From DASQDN01 sp035630195 (lineage in GTDB: Bacteria > Acidobacteriota > Terriglobia > Bryobacterales > Bryobacteraceae): a stretch of 6,750 nt of DNA. The stretch covers positions 1 to 6,750 of the forward strand of contig DASQLD010000323.1 of assembly GCA_035630195.1 (NCBI GenBank), written 5' to 3'. Shown here in pieces: positions 1-5,078 of the stretch. A program made the translations under genes and the position numbers. A model generated the notes under the pieces. That model saw nothing but the letters and a program-made list of their open reading frames with translations. It did no database searches and was not told where the DNA came from. Every line of letters starts with the position of its first letter. Position 1 is the stretch's first letter.

Positions 1-769
1 CCGAGCGCAGCGCTTTGGCGATTGCGCTGGCGCCATTCGCAGTCTGGTAAGCTACTACGTTGCTGCGTTCTTCGAGCAGTGACCGCCACATGATAAAAGA
101 GGCCATTGTCCCAAGCGCCACCACAATCACGGGACGGTATATCTCGACTTCCTCACCGCCTCGCGCCGCCTGTGCATGAGCGATATTAACGAGCGCCAAC
201 CCGATCAATGTGAGGGCAAGGGTCGCATCGATCGCGACTTCACCCTCGAAGGCGGGACTCGCAGGCAAGATCACGAGCAATTCATTGATGAGGCCGCAAC
301 CGCCGAGTGTAGCTGTAACAGCCCCGGAGATCGCCGCCCATACTGAACGATGAACACTTAAACGGATCGAGGCGAGAGCAGCAATTGCCGAACCAGCTAT
401 AACAAAGCAAAGCAAGTTCGGGAAAGCAGTCAGTAACAGGCTCATCCCCGGTAAGGGATCCCGTACTGCGTTGTCTATGTGCGCCCAACGCACTAATTGA
501 CCCGTCAGCGACAAAGCGCCCGCTGCCACTGCGACGAGCGCCGACATTCTGCTCAAGCGAAGCCGGCCCGACAGAATAGCAAGCAGAGAAATCGAAAGCG
601 CGCCGACGCCGATCCCGGAGGCCGGCCGCATTGGATAGAGGACGGATATCGGGAGCCGGTGGTCGGCCCCAGCCAACCACCAACACAGGGCGATGATACT
701 TAAGAAAAGGGCGCCCAAGGCCGCACTCTTGGCGAAGCGCAACTTGGGCAAAGCAAACGTCTCCGGCAA
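1..769 (-). CDS. Polytopic membrane protein, probable N-terminal half of a membrane sensor (partial, runs off left edge)
   Basis: The reverse strand is open for 256 codons from a TTG at 769 to the window edge, so the C-terminus is missing. An in-frame TAA lies only two codons upstream (773-775) with no ATG between. TTG-769 is the most upstream usable start and has AGGAG 11 nt before it. The protein begins MPETFALPKL and shows about seven hydrophobic segments, near residues 16-34, 52-69, 75-94, 108-135, 142-168, 178-199 and 211-228. After the last comes a polar, helix-prone stretch (WRSLLEERSNVVAYQ...). A multi-helix membrane block followed by such a segment is common at the front of sensor histidine kinases or diguanylate cyclases, where an extracytoplasmic sensing domain (CHASE-like) begins. 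No catalytic domain is visible, so this role is inference. It lies 34 bp downstream of the small gene ending at 804 and is probably co-transcribed. A 134-codon frame at 282-686 overlaps it but is hydrophilic and Arg-rich and looks like a shadow. Confidence 0.7.
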   Translation of the reverse strand, partial: MPETFALPKLRFAKSAALGALFLSIIALCWWLAGADHRLPISVLYPMRPASGIGVGALSISLLAILSGRLRLSRMSALVAVAAGALSLTGQLVRWAHIDNAVRDPLPGMSLLLTAFPNLLCFVIAGSAIAALASIRLSVHRSVWAAISGAVTATLGGCGLINELLVILPASPAFEGEVAIDATLALTLIGLALVNIAHAQAARGGEEVEIYRPVIVVALGTMASFIMWRSLLEERSNVVAYQTANGASAIAKALRS

Positions 770-780
770 AGATTATTTTG

Positions 781-785
781 CTCCT
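781..785 (-). promoter_or_regulatory. Shine-Dalgarno AGGAG deciding the TTG start at 769
   Basis: The minus strand reads AGGAG followed by 11 nt and then TTG. The spacing is slightly long but usable. The stop codon at 773-775 rules out a more upstream start in this frame, so the site supports TTG initiation of the membrane protein. Confidence 0.5.
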
Positions 786-803
786 GAAAGGCCCGAAAGG
801 CGC

Positions 804-1223
804 CTAGGTATCAGGGCTGAGATCCGGGGCTACATAAACTTTTCTGGCTTCGCGCGACTTCACCACATCGAAGCTATAGAACTCCCGCCATAGATCCCGC
901 TGGGGGGCGAAAGTTTCAATAATATGACGAGTCGCCTCCAGGCGAGACTTTCCGGAAGGCAGAGCACGGGTGACCGCATCGATCCAGAACACAGTCAACG
1001 TTTCATGATAGCCGCTGTCCTCAGTATTCCTTCCGCCCTGCGCTTCGTTATAGGCTGCTATATTGGACCGGGCGCGGTTAAGGGCTTGATCGCGACCATA
1101 CTTCATGACATAGCAAGCAGCCATGACCAGATGGTGCGCGTGCTTCCATTCGGCGGCGGGCCATGTGCCGGCTTCGAACGCCGAGATGAATTCATCCAGC
1201 GACTCTTCGGTCTCGAAAGCCAC
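804..1223 (-). CDS. Conserved small protein of unknown function with HAHH and GYHET motifs
   Basis: This encodes a 139-residue protein with no signal peptide or membrane segment. The start is GTG-1223 with AGGA 8 nt upstream. The same frame stays open much further (to 1712), but that part is antisense to etfB, is Ser/Ala/Arg-rich, and is not credible protein. Conserved-looking features are an acidic N-terminus, EWKHAHHLVMA (residues 25-35), a middle helix with N-x-x-x-AYNEAQGG, GYHETLT-x-FW (71-80), and a C-terminus FYS-FDVVKSREAR ending in a PDLSP motif. I recall families of similar proteins with an H-x-x-H-L helix, a YHET(I/L)T motif, a YS..L.S.EAR segment and a final PDL. I know no assigned function. 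The histidines (H28, H30, H31, H73) and E74 could bind a metal, but that is inference. It is divergent from etfB by 19 bp and lies 34 bp upstream of the membrane protein. Confidence 0.8.
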   Translation of the reverse strand: MAFETEESLDEFISAFEAGTWPAAEWKHAHHLVMAACYVMKYGRDQALNRARSNIAAYNEAQGGRNTEDSGYHETLTVFWIDAVTRALPSGKSRLEATRHIIETFAPQRDLWREFYSFDVVKSREARKVYVAPDLSPDT

Positions 1224-1226
1224 TCC

Positions 1227-1235
1227 TGCTATCCT
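1227..1235 (+). promoter_or_regulatory. Possible extended -10 for a leaderless etfB transcript
   Basis: TGCTATCCT fits an extended -10 (TGn followed by TATCCT, four of six bases matching TATAAT). A start 7-8 nt after it would fall on or next to the GTG of etfB at 1243. No Shine-Dalgarno sequence precedes that GTG. There is no good -35 hexamer (only TTCGGT, 1206-1211). The match is short and could be chance. Confidence 0.2.
1232..1235 (-). promoter_or_regulatory. Shine-Dalgarno AGGA for the GTG start at 1223
   Basis: On the minus strand AGGA is followed by 8 nt and then GTG-1223. A second AGGA directly abuts the GTG and is too close to act. The site favours GTG-1223 over any start inside the etfB-antisense part of the frame, and it lies within the 19 bp separating the two divergent start codons. 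Confidence 0.45.
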
Positions 1236-1242
1236 AGCGCTC

Positions 1243-2013
1243 GTGAAGATCGTCGTCGCTATAAAGCAAGTCCCCGCGCGCGATTCGCAGCTTCGCGTCG
1301 ATGACACGGGGCGCTGGATCCAAGAGGCCGACCTGAACTTCGAAATCAATGAGCCGGACGCATACGCTCTGGAAGAAGGCCTGCAGCTTAAGGAGAAAAA
1401 CGGCGGCGAAGTGATCGCGCTTTGCCTCGGGCCAGGGCGCGCGAGCTCCACCATCCGAGAAGCTCTCGCGAAAGGCGCGGACAGAGCCATCCACATCGAA
1501 GAAGAGAGCGTGGCTACGCTCGACACGCTAGGCATTGCTCGTCTCCTGGCGAAAGCGATCGGCGACGAGAAGCCGGACCTGATCCTTACGGGGCTGCAGT
1601 CGGACGATCTCGGGTACGGCCAAACGGGCGTTGTGCTGGCGGAACTGCTCGGTTGGGCGCACTCGACGATCATTATGGAAGTCGAAGTTAGGAACGAGTC
1701 GATCCGCGTCAAGCGCGAGCTGGAAGGCGGCTGGTTTCAGCATATCGAAATGCCTCTCCCCGCGGTGTTGACGATCCAATCCGGCATCAGCAAGCTGCGG
1801 TATGCGTCGCTGATGGGCATCAAGAAAGCGAAGACAAAAGAGGTCAAGCGACTGACGCTTGAAGACCTGCAGGTGCACGCAATGTCGCAGACAAACGTTG
1901 AGCGTGTATACCTGCCGCAGAAATCGAAGCAGACGCAGTTGTTGGAAGGGCCGGCAAAAGAAGTCGCGGCCAAGCTTGTCGAGAAGCTGAAGTTTGAGGC
2001 TCGTGTCATATGA
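1243..2013 (+). CDS. etfB: Electron transfer flavoprotein subunit beta
   Basis: This is the 256-residue beta subunit of the cytoplasmic electron-transfer flavoprotein. With EtfA it accepts electrons from acyl-CoA and related dehydrogenases and passes them to ETF:quinone oxidoreductase. GTG-1243 was chosen because the protein then starts with the typical beta-subunit N-terminus (KIVVAIKQVP) at the usual length. A frame extension to 1123 only adds residues antisense to the neighbouring gene. Family features are NEPDAYALEEGLQLKE (36-51), GADRAIHI (78-85), the LQSDDLGYGQTG nucleotide-site region (118-129), and V-K-R-x-L-E-G-G...Q-x-I...P-A-V-L-T (156-177), which fits the ETF-beta signature as I remember it. 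The partner-recognition region RYASLMGIKKAKTKE (186-200) follows. No Shine-Dalgarno is seen before the GTG. The stop overlaps the etfA start by 4 nt, implying translational coupling. I see nothing that clearly marks it as a bifurcating (FixA-type) form. Confidence 0.95.
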   Translation: MKIVVAIKQVPARDSQLRVDDTGRWIQEADLNFEINEPDAYALEEGLQLKEKNGGEVIALCLGPGRASSTIREALAKGADRAIHIEEESVATLDTLGIARLLAKAIGDEKPDLILTGLQSDDLGYGQTGVVLAELLGWAHSTIIMEVEVRNESIRVKRELEGGWFQHIEMPLPAVLTIQSGISKLRYASLMGIKKAKTKEVKRLTLEDLQVHAMSQTNVERVYLPQKSKQTQLLEGPAKEVAAKLVEKLKFEARVI

Positions 2014-2963
2014 TTCTTGTCTTCCTGGAGCGCAGCGGCTCCGATTTTCACCGGCTGTCGTTTGAGACGTTAGCGGCCGGTCAGCAGCTTGGGGCGGAGA
2101 TGAATCTGCCGGTTGCTGCGGTGGTGATTGGCGATGGAGCGTCCGAGGTTCCGAACGCGACCGTGTTTTCGATTACCCATCCGCTGCTGGCTCAATACAC
2201 TGCCGACGGGTATACCATCGCGCTCGAGCAGTTGATTCGAGCCAAGCAGCCGACGTATGTCTTACTGCCCCACACTTACACGGTGCGCGACTTTGCGCCG
2301 AAGCTGGCAACACGGTTCGAACGTGTGCTGGTCAGCGATGTGGTTGCGATGCGCGCCGAGGGCGGCAATCTGCTGCTGGTGAGGCAGCTCTTTCAAGGCA
2401 AGCTGAACGCGGATGTCCGTGTCAGCGGGGTCGCGCCGTCGTTTGCTTCGATTCAGGCCGGAGTCTATCGCTCCGATCAATTGCAGGCAGCAACTGCGAA
2501 CGTGGAAGAATTCAGCGTTGCGATCGAGGCGAGCGATATCCGATCTAAACCGGAGGAGCCGTTCCGCGAGACGGTGCGCGCGGTGGATCTTTCCGCAGCT
2601 TCCGTGATTGTCTCGGTTGGCCGAGGAATCAAAGAGAAAGAGAACATCCCAATGATCCAAGAGCTGGCTTCAGCGTTGGGCGCCGAGCTGGCGGCGTCGC
2701 GACCAATCTGCGACAACGGCTGGCTGCCGATGGAACGGCAGGTGGGCAGCTCCGGCCAGACGGTTGCGCCGAAGGTGTATATGGCGATTGGCATCTCCGG
2801 CGCGATCCAACACCTGGTCGGGATGAAAGGCGCGAAGACGATTGTTGCGATCAATAAGGACGCGGAAGCGCCGATCTTCGAGGTCGCCGACTATGGAATT
2901 GTCGGCGACCTGTTCGAAGTTGTTCCGGCGCTAACTGAGGCAGTTAAAAAAGCGCGGGGTTAA
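2010..2963 (+). CDS. etfA: Electron transfer flavoprotein subunit alpha, FAD-binding
   Basis: This is the 317-residue alpha subunit, which carries the redox-active FAD of the ETF heterodimer. The ATG lies in the ATGA overlap with the etfB stop, and GAGG lies 10 nt upstream. Residues 1 to about 185 form the N-terminal alpha/beta domain paired with EtfB. Residues from about 195 form the FAD domain: SVGRGI (202-207), SRPICDNGW (230-238), QVGSSGQTVAP (244-254), then YMAIGISGAIQH (257-268), G271 and IVAIN (278-282). This follows the ETF-alpha signature apart from Val256, where the pattern as I recall it has Leu or Ile. D300-L-F-E-V-V-P-A-L near the C-terminus is also typical. The length fits respiratory-type alpha subunits. 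No acyl-CoA dehydrogenase or ETF:quinone oxidoreductase gene lies in the window, so the electron donor is unknown. Transcription ends towards the convergent lpdA-lipB-E2 operon. Confidence 0.96.
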   Translation: MILVFLERSGSDFHRLSFETLAAGQQLGAEMNLPVAAVVIGDGASEVPNATVFSITHPLLAQYTADGYTIALEQLIRAKQPTYVLLPHTYTVRDFAPKLATRFERVLVSDVVAMRAEGGNLLLVRQLFQGKLNADVRVSGVAPSFASIQAGVYRSDQLQAATANVEEFSVAIEASDIRSKPEEPFRETVRAVDLSAASVIVSVGRGIKEKENIPMIQELASALGAELAASRPICDNGWLPMERQVGSSGQTVAPKVYMAIGISGAIQHLVGMKGAKTIVAINKDAEAPIFEVADYGIVGDLFEVVPALTEAVKKARG

Positions 2964-2976
2964 GTGTCTGCGTGAA

Positions 2977-3016
2977 GCCGATTAAAAATCGGCCGCAGGA
3001 TACAATCCTGCCCCAC
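2977..3016 (+). repeat. Double-hairpin element, copy 1 (between convergent operons)
   Basis: Two perfect hairpins sit back to back. The first has 7-nt arms GCCGATT (2977-2983) and AATCGGC (2987-2993). One linker base follows (2994). The second has arms GCAGGAT (2995-3001) and ATCCTGC (3005-3011), then CCCAC (3012-3016) and a TTTT run. The same layout recurs at 4417-4454 with different stem bases. Lying 13 bp after the etfA stop, it could help end transcription, but the T run is short and 5 nt from the stem. A dispersed repeat family is at least as likely. Confidence 0.75.
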
Positions 3017-3030
3017 TTTTCAAGGCAAAC

Positions 3031-3043
3031 TCCAGTGACTGGA
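3031..3043 (-). terminator. Weak candidate terminator after the E2 gene
   Basis: A 5-bp inverted repeat (TCCAG, 3 nt, CTGGA) lies 2 bp beyond the E2 stop codon. Read on the minus strand it is followed by GTTTGCC. The stem and T run are too short to be a good intrinsic terminator. With the double hairpin it fills nearly all the structure in the 82-bp gap between etfA and the E2 gene. Confidence 0.2.
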
Positions 3044-3045
3044 CT

Positions 3046-4395
3046 CTAGAGGATCGCGTCCGTCCAGCCTTCGAGGACTTCCTTCACCTTCTGGACGAAT
3101 TGATCGGCAAGAGCGCCGTCGATCAGACGATGGTCGAAGGTCAGGGCCAAGTGCGCTACGGAGCGGATGGCGATGGCATCATCCACTACGACGGGCACTT
3201 TCTCGATGGCTCCGACGCCGAGGATCGCTACCTGCGGCTGGTTGATCACGGGCGTGGCGAAGATGCTGCCGAAACTACCGAAGTTGGTAATGGAGAACGT
3301 TCCGCCAGCCACTTCATCGGGCTTGAGTTGACGGGAACGAGCTCGGGCGGCGAGGTCGACGATGGCTCGCTGCAGGCCGACGACATTCTTCTCATCGGCG
3401 TTGCGGATGACAGGGACGATGAGCCCGGAACCGCCGTCCAGAGCTACCGCTATGCCGAGGTTGATCTCATTGTGATAGACGATGCTGTTCCCTTCGATTG
3501 AGCCGTTGACGATGGGGAACTGACGAAGAGCTTCGGCTGCGGCGCGCGCGACGAACGGCAGGAAAGTAAGACCGAAGCCATACTGGGCCTGGAACTGCTC
3601 CTTCTGGCGCGCGCGAATTCTGGCGACCTTTGTCATGTCGACTTTATGAACTGTCGTGACATGCGCTGAGGTGCGCTGCGACATGATCATGTGCTCCGCG
3701 ATCTTGGTCCGCATGTTGCTCATAGGCTCGAGGCGTGTTTTCGCCTGTTCGCCACGCGGCATGGGCGGAGGAGCAGCGGCGGCTTGGGGTTGGGGCTGCG
3801 CGGCTTGCGGCGCCGCAGGCTGAGGTTGTGCGGCCTGCTGCGCTTGCGGCTGCCCGTAGCCCTCTACGTCCGCTTTAGTGATACGGCCGCCCGCGCCAGT
3901 GCCCTTGACCTGATTGAGATCAATATTCCTTTCGCGAGCAATCTTGCGGACCACAGGCGAGAGTGGACCTTGCTGTTGTGGCTCCTCGTCGGCTGCCGGA
4001 GCCGGCGCGGCGGGTTGAGTGGGAGGTGCGGCTTGCGTTGGAGCGGGCGGAGGCGCTGCTGCAGGTTGAGCCGCTGGCGGCGGCGCGGCTGGCGGCTGCT
4101 GGGCTGGAGGCGCCGCGGCTTCTGGCTGCGCGGCTTCCGGTTGCGCGGCAGCCCCGCCACCTTCCTCGGCAATACGACCGACAACCGTGTTGATCCCCAC
4201 GGTCTTCCCTTCTTCCACCAGGACTTCCTGGAGGACGCCTGAAGATGGCGCCGGGATTTCGGTGTCGACCTTATCGGTGGAGATCTCAAAAAGAGGCTCG
4301 TCGCGCTCGACGCGCTCGCCTGGCTTTTTGAGCCACTTGGTCAGAGTTCCTTCTACGATGCTTTCCCCCATTTGGGGCATTACGACGTCGATCAT
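3046..4395 (-). CDS. sucB: Dihydrolipoamide acyltransferase, E2 of a 2-oxo acid dehydrogenase complex (2-oxoglutarate type likely)
   Basis: This is a 449-residue E2 core enzyme that moves the acyl group from lipoyl-lysine to CoA. Domain order: one lipoyl domain (residues 1-78) with the target lysine K42 in STDKVD; an Ala/Pro/Gln linker (about 81-143); a peripheral-subunit-binding domain (144-180, SPVVRKIARERNIDL and GTGAGGRITKADV); a second Ala/Gln/Pro linker (181-215); and the catalytic domain (about 220-449) with NFGSFGS (371-377) and DHRLIDGA (421-428), containing catalytic H422 and D426. Start ATG-4395 gives the standard lipoyl-domain N-terminus; the frame upstream is antisense noise within lipB. 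The ATG overlaps the lipB stop as ATGA, with GGAAAGGA just upstream. The HRLIDG motif and the style of the lipoyl domain suggest the succinyltransferase group, but a branched-chain or pyruvate E2 cannot be excluded because no E1 gene is in view. The symbol is therefore tentative; the E2 identity is secure. Confidence 0.93.
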   Translation of the reverse strand: MIDVVMPQMGESIVEGTLTKWLKKPGERVERDEPLFEISTDKVDTEIPAPSSGVLQEVLVEEGKTVGINTVVGRIAEEGGGAAAQPEAAQPEAAAPPAQQPPAAPPPAAQPAAAPPPAPTQAAPPTQPAAPAPAADEEPQQQGPLSPVVRKIARERNIDLNQVKGTGAGGRITKADVEGYGQPQAQQAAQPQPAAPQAAQPQPQAAAAPPPMPRGEQAKTRLEPMSNMRTKIAEHMIMSQRTSAHVTTVHKVDMTKVARIRARQKEQFQAQYGFGLTFLPFVARAAAEALRQFPIVNGSIEGNSIVYHNEINLGIAVALDGGSGLIVPVIRNADEKNVVGLQRAIVDLAARARSRQLKPDEVAGGTFSITNFGSFGSIFATPVINQPQVAILGVGAIEKVPVVVDDAIAIRSVAHLALTFDHRLIDGALADQFVQKVKEVLEGWTDAIL

Positions 4396-5078
4396 ATGGT
4401 CCTTTCCATGTTGAAGGCGGGCTGAAGCCCGCTGCAGACTGAGGTCTGCCCCACAAAGAATTGCTTCGATAATTCGTTGACCAGCGCTGACTGGATCGCT
4501 GCCCGATCCATTGTGTAGCCTAGCGCCTCGATAGATGTCACCGGCTTGCTGAGGCCGCAAGGGACGATGTATTGAAAGTAGCTCAAGTCCGTGGTGTGGT
4601 TCAGGGCGAATCCGTGCGACGTAACCCAGCGGCTGATGTGGATTCCAATGGCGCAGATTTTCCCTTTGTCGGTCCAAACACCCGTCGCTCCGGGCTCCCG
4701 GCGGCTTTCGATGCCGAATCCGAAGAGCGTATCCATGATGGCCTGTTCGATGGCGCGGACATACGCAGTGACATCGCGCTTCCAGTCCCGAAGGTCGAAG
4801 ATGGGATAGCCGACGATCTGGCCGGGTCCGTGGTAAGTAATGTCGCCGCCGCGATCCGTCTCTTCAAACTGAATGCCTGAGCTGCGTAGGACATGTTCCG
4901 ACGCCAGCAGATTCTCCGAATGCCCGTTACGACCGAGCGTTATGACATGAGGATGCTCGACGAACAGAAGCTGATCGGGGATTTCGCCCCGCTTGCGTTG
5001 TTCGACGAGCTCGCGCTGCAACGCGAACGCCTGGCCATAGGCGAGGCGACCGCAGTCGCGCACCTCAAATCTACGCAT
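4392..5078 (-). CDS. lipB: Octanoyl-[acyl-carrier-protein]:protein N-octanoyltransferase
   Basis: LipB (228 residues, cytoplasmic) transfers octanoate from acyl-carrier protein to lysines of lipoyl domains such as the neighbouring E2. LipA, not in the window, then adds sulfur. Diagnostic motifs are LLFVEHPHVITLGR (37-50), RGGDITYHGPGQ (76-87), GKICAIGIHISRW (139-151) with the conserved Lys140, HGFALN (155-160), and IVPCGL (171-176) with the acyl-accepting Cys174. ATG-5078 gives the usual short N-terminus, and it overlaps the end of lpdA by 8 nt (ATGCGTAG serves both frames). Residues 209 to about 221 are encoded by the double-hairpin element at 4417-4454 read antisense. This tail (VGQTSVCSGLQPAF, then NMERTI) has no resemblance to LipB sequence that I know, so it looks like an added extension beyond a complete catalytic domain. 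The stop overlaps the E2 start. All active-site residues are present, so the enzyme should work. Confidence 0.96.
   Translation of the reverse strand: MRRFEVRDCGRLAYGQAFALQRELVEQRKRGEIPDQLLFVEHPHVITLGRNGHSENLLASEHVLRSSGIQFEETDRGGDITYHGPGQIVGYPIFDLRDWKRDVTAYVRAIEQAIMDTLFGFGIESRREPGATGVWTDKGKICAIGIHISRWVTSHGFALNHTTDLSYFQYIVPCGLSKPVTSIEALGYTMDRAAIQSALVNELSKQFFVGQTSVCSGLQPAFNMERTI
4400..4407 (-). promoter_or_regulatory. Ribosome binding site of the E2 gene, inside lipB
   Basis: The minus strand reads GGAAAGGA, then CCAT, then ATG-4395. The AGGA is rather close (4 nt) and the GGAAAG part gives a slightly longer spacing. It lies inside the last lipB codons and just downstream of the double hairpin (4417-4454), so coupling with lipB translation, or masking by structure, is possible. 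Confidence 0.4.
4417..4454 (+). repeat. Double-hairpin element, copy 2 (inside the lipB 3' end)
   Basis: The first hairpin has arms GCGGGC (4417-4422) and GCCCGC (4427-4432) around TGAA. One linker base follows (4433). The second has arms GCAGAC (4434-4439) and GTCTGC (4444-4449) around TGAG, then CCCAC (4450-4454). Architecture, the GCAG opening of the second stem, the 1-nt linker, the CCCAC tail and a preceding TGAA match copy 1 at 2977-3016, while most inner stem bases differ with both arms changed together. Read on the minus strand it is in frame with lipB, starting exactly at codon 209. Confidence 0.75.

Noticed and set aside
282..686. Minus-strand 134-codon frame starting MLVVGWGRP
   Set aside because: It overlaps the TTG-started membrane protein in another frame. 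That frame gives regularly spaced hydrophobic helices and stays open to the edge, whereas this one is hydrophilic with no pattern.
1224..1712. Extension of the minus-strand small gene frame through most of the first half of etfB, giving a 302-residue product
   Set aside because: This part is antisense to clearly coding etfB, is Ser/Ala/Arg-rich without family features, and a good Shine-Dalgarno and GTG define the shorter start at 1223.
3043..3056. A 14-bp stretch (GACTCTAGAGGATC, allowing for one edge base) resembling the XbaI-BamHI part of common cloning-vector polylinkers
   Set aside because: It contains the natural stop codon and last codons of the E2 gene, the similarity stops on both sides, and no other vector sequence is present; most likely coincidence.
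3691..4242. Plus-strand 183-codon Arg/Leu/Gly-rich frame
   Set aside because: It is the complement of the repetitive Ala/Pro/Gln linkers of E2; the composition is an artefact of that repeat.
4396..4677. Upstream extension of the E2 frame into lipB (start at 4677)
   Set aside because: The E2 lipoyl domain starts at ATG-4395; the added 94 residues are an out-of-frame reading of the conserved lipB active-site region.
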